Positions 22,721-36,308 of a stretch of DNA of 64,000 nt are shown here, piece by piece. Position 1 is the first letter of the stretch; each line of letters starts with the position of its first letter. The notes under the pieces were generated by a model that worked only from the letters and a program-made list of their open reading frames with translations, did not search any database and was not told the DNA's origin. Made by a program: the position numbers and the translations under genes. The DNA is from Elymus sibiricus (taxonomy: Eukaryota > Streptophyta > Magnoliopsida > Poales > Poaceae). The DNA lies in the NCBI GenBank assembly GCA_039707655.1, contig CM077673.1, positions 754,001 to 818,000 of the forward strand. Direction: 5' to 3'.

Positions 22721-25700
22721 AAAATGGACCGGTGTTCACTAAAACGGTCATAACTTTGTCATTCGGTGTCCGTTTCCGACCCACAAGTACACAAAATGCT
22801 CACGGCGAGCATGCGAATCCAGAAAATACTCCCTACTTGCGCTAGGATGCCCGGAGTACCCTCAAATTTGGCCTTAAGCAGGACTTTTTGCGCCTGAAAG
22901 TCAAACAACATCATTCGCCGCTGTTTTTCGGACAAGTTTCTCAACCCATTGGCAATTCCTTTTGAAGGAAATTTGAGAGATTACATTGATTATAGACATT
23001 AGTCCCCCTGGTAGGGCCAAACATAGCTTTCTGCTGATGCTCTATGATCCGGGCAATCCCATTTGGCCGTAAATTTAAGAAAATCCAGCGGTAATATGCC
23101 TTATTCTCCTTGTTTTCGCCGTGTGACATGCTGTAACTTATGAGTGTGACAGCCAAGAACGAAAGGGCATTCCTGGCATCGGTCAATATATATGTGGGAA
23201 CAATATCTCCACTATCGAGGACACAAAATTTCGGGGCGGTGAGGAAAAAGCGTCACGGGAAAATGAAGTTCTTTCAAGGACTGCCATAAAATGGACCGGT
23301 GTTCACTAAAACGGTCATAACTTTGTCATTCGGTGTCCGTTTCGGACCCACAAGTACTTAAAATGCTCATGGCAAGCGTGCGAATCCAGAAAATACCCCC
23401 GCTTGCACCAGGATGCCCGAAGTACCCTCAAATTTGGCCTTAAGCAGGACTTTTTGGGCCTGAAAGTCAAAGAACATCATTCGCCGCTGTTTTTCGGACA
23501 AGTTTCTCAACCCATTGGCAATTCCTTTTGAAGGAAATTCGAGAGATTACATTGATTATAGACATTAGTCCCCCTGGTAGGGCCAAACATAGCTTTCTAC
23601 AGATGCTCTATGATCCGCGCAATCCCATTTGGCCGTAAATTCAAGAAAATCCAGCGGCTATATGCCTTATTCTCCTCGTTTTCGCCGTGTGACATGTTGT
23701 AACTTATGTGTGTCACAGCCAAGAACGAAAGGGCATTCCTGGCATCGGTCAATATATATGTGGAAAAAATATCTCCACTATCGAGGACACAAAATTTCGG
23801 GGCAGTGAGGCAAAAAGCGTCACGGGAAAATAAAGTTCTTTCAAGGATTGCCATAAAATGGACCGGTGTTCACTAAAATGGTCATAACTTTGTCATTCGG
23901 TGTCCGTTTCGGACCGAGAAGTACTCAAAATACTCGCGGCGAGCATGTGAATCCCGAAAATACTCCCCGCTTGCACCAGGATGCCTGGAGTACCCTCAAA
24001 TTCAGCCTTAAGCAGGACTTTTTGGGCCTAAAAGTCAAAGAACATCATTCGCCGCTGTTTTCGGACAAGTTTCTGAACTCATTGGCCCTTCCTTTTGAAG
24101 GAAATTCAAGAGATTACGTTGATTATAGACATTAGCCCCCCTGGTAGGGGCAAACGTAGCTTTCTACAGATTCTCTATGATCCGAGCAATCCCATTTGGC
24201 CGTAAATTTAAGAAAATCCAGCGGCTATATGCCTTATTCTCCTTGTTTTCGCCGTGTGACATGCTGTAACTTATGAGTGTGACAGCCAAGAAAGGAAGGG
24301 AATTCCTGGCATCGGTTAATATATATGTGGGAACAATATCTCCACTATCGAGGACACAAAATTTCGGGGCGGTGAGGCAAAAAGCGTCACGGGAAAATGA
24401 AGTTCTTTCAAGGACTGCCATAAAATGGACCGGTGTTCACTAAAACGGTCATAACTTTGTCATTCAGTGTCCGTTTCGGACCCACAAGTACTTAAAATGC
24501 TCATGGCAAGCGTGCGAATCCAGAAAATAACCCCGCTTGCACCAGGATGCCCGGAGTACCCTCAAATTTGGCCTTAAGCAGGACTTTTTGGGACTGAAAG
24601 TCAAAGAACATCATTCGCCGCTGTTTTTCGGACAAGTTTCTCAACCCATTGGCAATTCCTTTTGAAGGAAATTCGAGAGATTACATTGATTATAGACATT
24701 AGTCCCCCTGGTAGGGCCAAACATAGCTTTCTACAGATGCTCTATGATCCGCGCAATCCCATTTGGCCGTAAATTCAAGAAAATCCAGCGGCTATATGCC
24801 TTATTCTCCTCGTTTTCGCCGTGTGACATGCTGTAACTTATGTGTGTCACAGCCAAGAACGAAAGGCCATTCCTGGCATCGGTCAATATATATGTGGAAA
24901 AAATATCTCCACTATCGAGGACACAAAATTTCGGGGCAGTGAGGCAAAAAGCGTCACGGGAAAATGAAGTTCTTTCAAGGATTGCCATAAAATGGACTGG
25001 TGTTCACTAAAACGGTCATAACTTTGTCATTCGGTGTCCGTTTCGGACCGAGAAGTACTCAAAATACTCGCGGCGAGCATGTGAATCCAGAAAATACTCC
25101 CCGCTTGTGCCAGGATGCCTGGAGTACCCTCAAATTCAGCCTGAAAGTCAAAGAACATCATTCGCCGCTGTTTTCGGACAAGTTTCTGAACCCATTGGCC
25201 CTTCCTTTTGAAGGAAATTCAAGAGATTACGTTGATTATAGACATTAGCCCCCCTGGTAGGGGCAAATGTAGCTTTCTACAGATTCTCTATGATCCGAGC
25301 AATCCCATTTGGCCGTAAATTCAAGAAAATCCAGCGGCTATATGCCTTATTCTCCTTGTTTTCGCCGTGTAAAATGCTGTAACTTATGAGTGTGACAGCC
25401 AAGAACGAAAGGGCATTCCTGGCATCGGTTAATATATATGTGGAAACAATATCTCCACTACCGAGGACACAAAATTTCGGGGCGGTGAGGCAAAAAGCGT
25501 CACGGGAAAATGAAGTTCTTTCAAGGACTGCCATAAAATGGACCGGTGTTCACTAAAACAGTCATAACTTTGTCATTCGATGTCCGTTTCGGACCCACAA
25601 GTACTCAAAATGCTCACGGCGAGCATGCGAATCCAGAGAATACTCCCTGCTTGCGCTAGGATGCCCGGAGTACCCTCAAATTTGGCCTTAAGCAGGACTT

Positions 25701-26102
25701 TTTGCGCCTGAAAGTCAAACAACATCATTCGCCGCTGTTTTTCGGACAAGTTTCTCAACCCATTGGCAATTCGTTTTGAAGGAAATTCGAGAGATTACGT
25801 TGATTATAGACATTAGTCCCCCTGGTAGGACCAAACATTGCTTTCTGCTGATGCTCTATGATCCGGGAAATCCCATTTGGCCGTAAATTCAAGAAAATCC
25901 AGCGGCTATATGCCTTATTCTCCTTCTTTTTGCCGTGTGACATGCTGTAACTTATTAGTGTGACAGCCAAGAACGAAAGGGCATTCCTGGCATCGGTCAA
26001 TATATATGTGGGAACAATATCTCCACTATCGAGGACACAAAATTTCGGGGCGGTGAGGCAAAAAGCGTCACGGGAAAATGAAGTTCTTTCAAGGACTGCC
26101 AT
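22721..26102 (+). repeat. B-C-A/B-C-A pentamer plus B
   Basis: Units end at 23287 (B), 23854 (C), 24421 (A/B), 24988 (C), 25534 (A) and 26102 (B). The A/B unit has GAATCCCGAAAATAC and CTGAACTCATTGG, both also found 13,021 bp downstream in the unit ending at 37442. The following C has GAAAGGCCATTCC, shared with the unit ending at 38009. The A unit is 546 bp because of an internal deletion. Confidence 0.87.
25136..25146. repeat. 21-bp microhomology deletion inside an A monomer
   Basis: Standard A monomers read CAGCCTTAAGCAGG, then the T-run and GGGCCTGAAAG. Here CAGCCTGAAAG is continuous. The lost 21 bp lie between two GCCT words, one of which remains. The deletion is not present in the related A monomer 13 kb downstream, so it happened after the two copies separated or was repaired in the other. 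Confidence 0.88.
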
Positions 26103-29100
26103 AAAATGGACCGGCTTTCACTAAAACGGTCATAACTTTGTCATTCGGTGTCCGTTTCGGACCCACAAGTACTTAAAATGCTCGTGGCAAGCATGCGAAT
26201 CCAGAAAATACCCCCGCTTGCACCAGGATGCCCGGGGTACCCTCAAATTTGGCGTTAAGCAGGAGTTTTTGGGCCTGAAAGTCAAAGAACATCATTCGCC
26301 GCTGTTTTTCGGACAAGTTTCTCAACCCATTGGCAATTCCTTTTGAAGGAAATTCGAGAGATTACATTGATTATAGACATTAGTCCCCCTGGTAGGGCCA
26401 AACATAGCTTTCTACAGATGCTCTATGATCCGCACAATACCATTTGGCCGTAAATTCAAGAAAATCCAGCGGCTATACGCCTTATTCTCCTCGTTTTCGC
26501 CGTGTGACATGCTGTAACTTATGTGTGTCACAGCCAAGAACGAAAAGGCATTCATGGCATCGGTAAATATATATGTGGAAAAAATATCTCCACTATCGAG
26601 GACACAAAATTTCGGGGCGGTGAGGCAAAAAGCGTCATGGGAAAATGAAGTTCTTTCAAGGACTGCCATAAAATGGACCGGTGTTCACTAAATCGGTCAT
26701 AAGTTTGTCCTTCGGTGTCCGTTTCGGACCGACAAGTACTCAAAATACTCACGGCGAGCATGTGAATCCAGAAAATACTCCCCGCTTGCGCCAGGATGCC
26801 TGGAGTACCCTCAAATTCAGCCTTAAGCAGGACTTTTTGGGCCTGAAAGTCAAAGAACATCATTCGCCGCTGTTTTCGGACAAGTTTCTGAACCCATTGG
26901 CCCTTCCTTTTGAAGGAAATTCAAGAGATTACGTTGATTATAGACATTAACCCCCCTGGTAGGGGCAAACGTAGCTTTCTACAGATTCTCTATGATCCGA
27001 GCAATCCCATTTGGCCGTAAATTCAAGATCTCCACCGGCTATATGCCTGATTCTCCTTGTTTTCGCCGTGTGACATGCTGTAACTTATGAGTGTGACAGT
27101 CAAGAACGAACGGGCATTCCTGGCATCGGTCAATATATATGTGGAAACAATATCTCCACTACCGAGGACACAAAATTTCGGGGCGGTGAGGCAAAAAGCG
27201 TCACGGGAAAATGAAGTTCTTTCAAGGACTGCCATAGAATGGACCGGTGTTCACTAAAACGGTCATAACTTTGTCATTCGGTGTCCGTTTCGGACCCACA
27301 AGTACTCAAAATGCTCACGGCGAGCATGCGAATCCAGAAAATACTCCCTGCTTGCGCTAGGATGCCCGGAGTACCCTCAAATTTGGCCTTAAGCAGGACT
27401 TTTTGCGCCTGAAAGTCAAACAACATCATTCGCCGCTGTTTTTCGGACAAGTTTCTCAACCCATTGGCAATTCCTTTGAAGGAAATTCGAGAGATTACAT
27501 TGATTATAGACATTAGTCCCCCTGGTAGGGCCAAACATAGCTTTCTGCTGATGCTCTATGATCCGGGCAATCCCATTTGGCCGTAAATTCAATAAAATCC
27601 AGCGGCTATATGCCTTATTCTCCTTGTTTTCGCCGTGTGACATGCTGTAACTTATGAGTGTGACAGCCAAGAACGAAAGGGCATTCCTGGCATCGGTCAA
27701 TATATATGCGGGAACAATATCTCCACTATCGAGGACACAAAATTTCGGGGCGGTGAGGCAAAAAGCGTCACGGGAAAATGAAGTTCTTTCAAGGACTGCC
27801 ATAAAATGGACCGGTGTTCACTAAAACGGTCATAACTTTGTCATTCGGTGTCCGTTTCGGACCCACAAGTACTTAAAATGCTCGTGGCAAGCGTGCGAAT
27901 CCAGAAAATACTCCCGCTTGCACCAGGATGCCCGGGGTACCCTCAAATTTGGCGTTAAGCAGGAGTTTTTGGGCCTGAAAGTCAAAGAACATCATTCGCC
28001 GCTGTTTTTCGGACAAGTTTCTCAACCCATTGGCAATTCGTTTTGAAGGAAATTCGAGAGATTACATTGATTATAGACATTAGTCCCCCTGGTAGGGCCA
28101 AACATAGCTTTCTACAGATGCTCTATTATCCGCACAATACCATTTGGCCGTAAATTCAAGAAAATCCAGCGGCTATACGCCTTATTCTCCTCGTTTTCGC
28201 CGTGTGACATGCTGTAACTTATGTGTGTCACAGCCAAGAACGAAAAGGCATTCCTGGCATCGGTAAATATATATGTGGAAAAAATATCTCCACTATCGAG
28301 GACACAAAATATCGGGGCGGTGAGGCAAAAAGCGTCATGGGAAAATGAAGTTCTTTCAAGGACTGCCATAAAATGGACCGGTGTTCACTAAATCGGTCAT
28401 AAGTTTGTCCTTCGGTGTCCGTTTCGGACCGACAAGTACTCAAAATACTCACGGCGAGCATGTGAATCCAGAAAATACTCCCCGCTTGCGCCAGGATGCC
28501 TGGAGTACCCTCAAATTCAGCCTTAAGCAGGACTTTTTGGGCCTGAAAGTCAAAGAACATCATTCGCCGCTGTTTTCGGACAAGTTTCTGAACCCATTGG
28601 CCCTTCCTTTTGAAGGAAATTCAAGAGATTACGTTGATTATAGACATTAGCCCCCCTAGTAGGGGCAAACGTAGCTTTCTACAGATTCTCTATGATCCGA
28701 GCAATCCCATTTGGGCGTAAATTCAAGATCTCCAGCGGCTATATGCCTTATTCTCCTTGTTTTCGCCGTGTGACATGCTGTAACTTATGAGTGTGACAGT
28801 CAAGAACGAACGGGCATTCCTGGCATCGGTCAATATATATGTGGAAACAATATCTCCACTACCGAGGACACAAAATTTCGGCGCGGTGAGGCAAAAAGCG
28901 TCACGGGAAAATGAAGTTCTTTCAAGGACTGCCATAGAATGGACCGGTGTTCACTAAAACGGTCATAACTTTGTCATTCGGTGTCCGTTTCGGACCCACA
29001 AGTACTCAAAATGCTCACGGCGAGCATGCGAATCCAGAAAATACTCCCTGCTTGCGCTAGGATGCCCGGAGTACCCTCAAATTTGGCCTTAAGCAGGACT

Positions 29101-30069
29101 TTTTGCGCCTGAGAGTCAAACAACATCATTCGCCGCTGTTTTTCGGACAAGTTTCTCAACCCATTGGCAATTCCTTTGAAGGAAATTCGAGAGATTACAT
29201 TGATTATAGACATTAGTCCCCCTGGTAGGGCCAAACATAGCTTTCTGCTGATGCTCTATGATCCGGGCAATCCCATTTGGCCGTAAATTCAATAAAATCC
29301 AGCGGCTATATGCCTTATTCTCCTTGTTTTCGCCGTGTGACATGCTGTAACTTATGAGTGTGACAGCCAAGAACGAAAGGGCATTCCTTGCATCGGTCAA
29401 TATATATGCGGGAACAATATCTCCACTATCGAGGACACAAAATTTCGGGGCGGTGAGGCAAAAAGCGTCACGGGAAAATGAAGTTCTTTCAAGGACTGCC
29501 ATAAAATGGACCGGTGTTCACTAAAACGGTCATAACTTTTTCATTCGGTGTCCGTTTCGGAGCCACAAGTACTTAAAATGCTCGTGGCAAGCGTGCGAAT
29601 CCAGAAAATACCCCTGCTTGCACCAGGATGCCCGGAGTACCCTCAAATTTGGCCTTAAGCAGGACTTTTTGGGCCTGAAAGTCAAAGAACATCATTCGCC
29701 GCTATTTTTCGGACAAGTTTCTCAACCCATTGGCAATTCCTTTTGAAGGAAATTCGAGAGATTACATTGATTATAGACATTAGTCCCCCTGGTAGGGCCA
29801 AACATAGCTTTCTACAGATGCTCTATGATCCGCGCAATCCCATTTGGTCGTAAATTCAAGAAAATCCAGTGGCTATATGCCTTATTCTCCTCGTTTTCGC
29901 CGTGTGACATGCTGTAACTTATGTGTGTCACAGCCAAGAACGAAAGGGCATTCCTGGCATCGGTCAATATATATGTGGAAAAAATATGTCCACTATCGAG
30001 GACACAAAATTTCGGGGCGGTGAGGCAAAAAGCGTCACGGGAAAATGAAGTTCTTTCAAGGATTGCCAT
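26103..30069 (+). repeat. C-A-B trimer duplicated in tandem (1700 bp)
   Basis: Units end at 26669 (C), 27235 (A), 27802 (B), 28369 (C), 28935 (A), 29502 (B) and 30069 (C). The first three and the next three are almost identical with an offset of 1700 bp. Shared private variants include ATAAGTTTGTCC, AGATCT at 27026-27031 and 28726-28731, GACAGTCAAGAAC and TTCAATAAAATCC. The last C is a different subtype (GGAGCCACAAG, TATTTTTCGG) like the units ending at 1187 and 2888. Confidence 0.9.
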
Positions 30070-33000
30070 AAAATGGACCGGTGTTCACTAAAACGGTCAT
30101 AACTTTGTCATTCGATGTCCGTTTCGGACCGAGAAGTACTCAAAATACTCGCGGCGAGCATGTGAATCCAGAAAATACTCCCCGCTTGCGCCAAGATGCC
30201 TGGAGTACCCTCAAATTCAGCCTTAAGCAGGACTTTTTGGGCCTGAAAGTCAAAGAACATCATTCGCCACTGTTTTCGGACAAGTTTCTGAACCCATTGG
30301 CCCTTCCTTTTGAAGGAAATTCAAGAGATTACGTTGATTATAGACATTAGCCCCCCTGGTAGGGGCAAATGTAGCTTTCTACAGATGCTCTATGATCCGG
30401 GCAATCCCATTTGGCCGTAAATTTAAGAAAATCCAGCGGCTATATGCCTTATTCTCCTTGTTTTCGCCGTGTGACATGCTGTAACTTATGAGTGTGACAG
30501 CCAAGAACGAAAGGGCATTCCTGGCATCGGTCAATATATATGTGGGAACAATATCTCCACTATCGAGGACACAAAATTTAGGGGCGGTGAGGCAAAAAGC
30601 GTCACGGGAAAATGAAGTTCTTTCAAGGACTGCCATAAAATGGACCGGTGTTCACTAAAACGGTCATAACTTTGTCATTCGGTGTCCGTTTCGGACCCAG
30701 AAGTACTTAAAATGCTCATGGCAAGCGTGCGAATCCAGAAAATACCCCCGCTTGCACCAGGATGCCCGAAGTACCCTCAAATTTGGCCTTAAGCAGGACT
30801 TTTTGGGCCTGAAAGTCAAATAACATCATTCGCCGCTGTTTTTCGGACAAGTTTCTCAACCCATTGGCAATTCCTTTTGAAGGAAATTCGAGAGATTACA
30901 TTCATTATAGACATTAGTCCCCCTGGTAGGGCCAAACATAGCTTTCTACAGATGCTCTATGATCCGCGCAATCCCATTTGGCCGTAAATTCAAGAAAATC
31001 CAGCGGCTATATGCCTTATTCTCCTCGTTTTCGCCGTGTGACATGCTGTAACTTATGTGTGTCACAGCCAAGAACGAAAGGGCATTCCTGGCATCGGTCA
31101 ATATATATGTGGAAAAAATATCTCCACTATCGAGGACACAAAATTTCGGGGCAGTGAGGCAAAAAGCGTCACGGGAAAATGAAGTTCTTTCAAGGATTGC
31201 CATAAAATGGACCAGTGTTCACTAAAACGGTCATAACTTTGTCATTCGGTGTCCGTTTCGGACCAAGAAGTACTCAAAATACTCGCGGCGAGCTTGTGAA
31301 TCCAGAAAATACTCCCCGCTTGCACCAGGATGCCTGGAGTACCGTCAAATTCAACCTTAAGCAGGACTTTTTGGGCCTAAAAGTCAAAGAACATCATTCG
31401 CCGCTGTTTTCGGACAAGTTTCTGAACCCATTGGCCCTTCCTTTTGAAGGAAATTCAAGAGATTACGTTGATTATAGACATTAGCGCCCCTGGTAGGGGC
31501 AAACTTAGCTTTCTACAGATTCTCTATGATCCGAGCAATCGAATTTGGCCGTAAATTTAAGAAAATCCAGCGGCTATATGCTTTATTCTCCTTGTTTTCG
31601 CCGTGTAACATGCTGTAACTTATGAGTGTGACAGCCAAGAACGGAAGGGCATTCCTGGCATCGGTCAATATATATGTGGGAACAATATCTCCACTATCGA
31701 GGACACAAAATTTCGGGGCGGTGAGGCAAAAAGCGTCACGGGAAAATGAAGTTCTTTCAAGGACTGCCATAAAATGGACCGGTGTTCACTAAAACGGTCA
31801 TAACTTTGTCATTCAGTGTCCGTTTCGGACCCACAAGTACTTAAAATGCTCGTGGCAAGCGTGCGAATCCAGAAAATACCCCCGCTTGCACCAGGATGCC
31901 CGGAGTATCCCCAAATTTGGCCTTAAGCAGGACTTTTTGGGCCTGAAAGTCAAAGAACATCATTCGCCGCTGTTTTTCGGACAAGTTTCTCAACCCATTG
32001 GCAATTCCTTTTGAAGGAAATTCGAGAGATTACATTCATTATAGACATTAGTCCCCCTGGTAGGGGCAAACATAGCTTTCTACAGATGCTCTATGATCCG
32101 CGCAATCCCATTTGGCCGTAAATTCAAGAAAATCCAGCGGCTATATGCCTTATTCTCCTCATTTTCGCCGTGTGACATGCTGTAACTTATGTGTGTCACA
32201 GCCAAGAACGAAAGGGCATTCCAGGCATAGGTCAATATATATGTGGAAAAAATATCTCCACTATCGAGGACACAAAATTTCGGGGCAGTGAGGCAAAAAG
32301 CGTCACGGGAAAATGAAGTTCTTTCAAGGATTGCCATAAAATGGACCGGTGTTCACAAAAACGGTCATAACTTTGTCATTCGGTGTCCGTTTCGGACTGA
32401 GAAGTACTCAAAATACTCGCGGCGAGCATGTGAATCCAGAAAATACTCCCCGCTTGCGCCAGGATGCCTGGAGTACCCTTAAATTCAGCCTTAAGCAGGA
32501 CTTTTTGGGCCTGAAAGTCAAAGAACATCATTCGCCGCTGTTTTCGGACAAGTTTCTGAACCCATTGGCCCTTCCTTTTGAAGGAAATTCAAGAGATTAC
32601 GTTGATTATAGACATTAGCCCCCCTGGTAGGGGCAAATGTAGCTTTCTACAGATTCTCTATGATCCGAGCAATCCCATTTGGCCGTAAATTCAAGAAAAT
32701 CCAGCGGCTATATGCCTTATTCTCCTTGTTTTCGCCGTGTGACATGCTGTAACTTATGAGTGTGACAGCCAAGAACGAAAGGGCATTCCTGGCATCGGTC
32801 AATATATATGTGGAAACAATATCTCCACTACCGAGGACACAAAATTTCGGGGCGGTGAGGCAAAAAGCGTCACGGGAAAATGAAGTTCTTTCAAGGACTG
32901 CCATAAAATGGACCGGTGTTCACTAAAACGGTCATAACTTTGTCATTCGGTGTCCGTTTCCGACCCACAAGTACTCAAAATGCTCACGGCGAGCATGCGA

Positions 33001-36000
33001 ATCCAGAAAATACTCCCTGCTTGCGCTAGGATGCCCGGAGTACCCTCAAATTTGGACTTAAGCAGGACTTTTTGCGCCTGAAAGTCAAACAACATCATTC
33101 GCCGCTGTTTTTCGGACAAGTTTCTCAACCCATTGGCAATTCTTTTTGAAGGAAATTCGAGAGATTACATTGATTATAGACATTAGTCCCCCTAGTAGGG
33201 CCAAACATAGCTTTCTGCTGATGCTCTATGATCCGGGCAATCCCATTTGGCCGTAAATTTAAGAAAATCCAGCGGCTATATGCCTTATTCTCCTTGTTTT
33301 CGCCGTGTGACATGCTGTAACTTATGAGTGTGACAGCCAAGAACGAAAGGGCATTCCTGGCATCGGTCAATATATATGTGGGAACAATATCTCCACTATC
33401 GAGGACACAAAATTTAGGGGCGGTGAGGCAAAAAGCGTCACGGGAAAATGAAGTTCTTTCAAGGACTGCCATAAAATGGACCGGTGTTCACTAAAACGGT
33501 CATAACTTTGTCATTCGGTGTCCGTTTCGGACACACAAGTACTTAAAATGCTCATGGCAAGCGTGCGAATCCAGAAAATACCCCCGCTTGCACCAGGATG
33601 CCCGAAGTACCCTCAAATTTGGCCTTAAGCAGGACTTTTTGGGCCAGAAAGTCAAAGAACATCATTCGCCGCTGTTTTTCGGACAAGTTTCTCAACCCAT
33701 TGGCAATTCCTTTTGAAGGAAATTCGAGAGATTACATTCATTATAGACATTAGTCCCCCTGGTAGGGCCAAACATAGCTTTCTACAGATGCTCTATGATC
33801 CGCGCAATCCCATTTGGCCGTAAATTCAAGAAAATCCAGCGGCTATATGCCTTATTCTCCTCGTTTTCGCCGTGTGACATGCTGTAACTTATGTGTGCCA
33901 CAGCCAAGAACGAAAGGGCATTCCTGGCATCGGTCAATATATATGTCGAAAAAATATCTCCACTATCGAGGACACAAAATTTCGGGGCAGTGAGGCAAAA
34001 AGCGTCACGGGAAAATGAAGTTCTTTCAAGGATTGCCATAAAATGGACCAGTGTTCACTAAAACGGTCATAACTTTGTCATTCGGTGTCCGTTTCAGACC
34101 AAGAAGTACTCAAAATACTCGCGGCGAGCATGTGAATCCAGAAAATACTCCCCGCTTGCACCAGGATGCCTGGAGTACCCTCAAATTCAACCTTAAGCAG
34201 GACTTTTTGGGCCTAAAAGTCAAAGAACATCATTCGCCGCTGTTTTCGGACAAGTTTCTGAACCCATTGGCCCTTCCTTTTGAAGGAAATTCAAGAGATT
34301 ACGTTGATTATAGACATTAGCGCCCCTGGTAGGGGCAAACTTAGCTTTCTACAGATTCTCTATGATCCGAGCAATCCAATTTGGCCGTAAATTTAAGAAA
34401 ATCCAGCGGCTATATGCTTTATTCTCCTTGTTTTCGCCGTGTAACATGCTGTAACTTATGAGTGTGACAGCCAAGAACGGAAGGGCATTCCTGGCATCGG
34501 TCAATATATATGTGGGAACAATATCTCCACTATCGAGGACACAAAATTTCGGGGCGGTGAGGCAAAAAGCGTCACGGGAAAATGAAGTTCTTTCAAGGAC
34601 TGCCATAAAATGGACCGGTGTTCACTAAAACGGTCATAACTTTGTCATTCAGTGTCCGTTTCGGACCCACAAGTACTTAAAATGCTCGTGGCAAGCGTGC
34701 GAATCCAGAAAATACCCCCGCTTGCACCAGGATGCCCGGAGTACCCTCAAATTTGGCCTTAAGCAGGACTTTTTGGGCCTGAAAGTCAAAGAACATCATT
34801 CGCCGCTGTTTTTCGGACAAGTTTCTCAACCCATTGGCAATTCCTTTTGAAGGAAATTCGAGAGATTACATTCATTATAGACATTAGTCCCCCTGGTAGG
34901 GGCAAACATAGCTTTCTACAGATGCTCTATGATCCGCGCAATCCCATTTGGCCGTAAATTCAAGAAAATCCAGCGGCTATATGCCTTATTCTCCTCGTTT
35001 TCGCCGTGTGACATGCTGTAACTTATGTGTGTAACAGCCAAGAACGAAAGGGCATTCCTGGCATAGGTCAATATATATGTGGAAAAAATATCTCCACTAT
35101 CGAGGACACAAAATTTCGGGGCAGTGAGGCAAAAAGCGTCACGGGAAAATGAAGTTCTTTCAAGGATTGCCATAAAATGGACCGGTGTTCACTAAAACGG
35201 TCATAACTTTGTCATTCGGTGTCCGTTTCGGACCGAGAAGTACTCAAAATACTCGCGGCGAGCATGTGAATCCAGAAAATACTCCCCGCTTGCGCCAGGA
35301 TGCCTGGAGTACCCTTAAATTCAGCCTTAAGCAGGACTTTTTGGGCCTAAAAGTCAAAGAACATCATTCGCCGCTGTTTTCGGACAAGTTTCTGAACCCA
35401 TTGGCCCTTCCTTTTGAAGGAAATTCAAGAGATTACGTTGATTATAGACATTAGCCCCCCTGGTAGGGGCAAATGTAGCTTTCTACAGATTCTCTATGAT
35501 CCGAGCAATCCCATTTGGCCGTAAATTCAAGAAAATCCAGCGGCTATATGGCTTATTCTCCTTGTTTTCGCCGTGTGACATGCTGTAACTTATGAGTGTG
35601 ACAGCCAAGAACGAAAGGGCATTCCTGGCATCGGTCAATATATATGTGGAAACAATATCTCCACTACCGAGGACACAAAATTTCAGGGCAGTGAGGCAAA
35701 AAGCGTCACGGGAAAATGAAGTTCTTTCAAGGACTGCCATAAAATGGACCGGTGTTCACTAAAACGGTCATAACTTTGTCATTCGGTGTCCGTTTCCGAC
35801 CCACAAGTACTCAAAATGCTCACGGCGAGCATGCGAATCCAGAAAATACTCCCTGCTTGCGCTAGGATGCCCGGAGTACCCTCAAATTTAACTTTAAGCA
35901 GGACTTTTTGCGCCTGAAAGTCAAACAACATCATTCGCCGCTGTTTTTCGGACAAGTTTCTCAACCCATTGGCAATTCCTTTTGAAGGAAATTCGAGAGA

Positions 36001-36308
36001 TTACATTGATTATAGACATTAGTCCCCCTGGTAGGGCCAAACATAGCTTTCTGCTGATGCTCTATGATCCGGGCAATCCCATTTGGCCGTAAATTTAAGA
36101 AAATCCAACGGCTATATGCCTTATTCTCCTTGTTTTCGCCGTGTGACATGCTGTAACTTATGAGTGTGACAGCCAAGAACGAAAGGGCATTCCTGGCATC
36201 GGTCAATATATATGTGGGAACAATATCTCCACTATCGAGGACACAAAATTTCGGGGCGGTGAGGCAAAAAGCGTCACGGGAAAATGAAGTTCTTTCAAGG
36301 ACTGCCAT
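30070..36308 (+). repeat. C-A/B-C-A-B 5-mer, two tandem copies (2836 bp)
   Basis: After an A/B unit ending at 30636 the copies are 30637-33472 and 33473-36308, each C, A/B, C, A, B. Both have CAAATTCAACCTTAAG in the A/B unit, CGTGTAACATGC in its 3' part, and GGCATAGGT in the second C. Differences are scattered single bases, such as GCGAGCTTGTG at 31291 against GCGAGCATGTG downstream. AATTTAGGGGCGG occurs at the end of the preceding A/B unit and at the end of the first copy's B. Confidence 0.88.
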
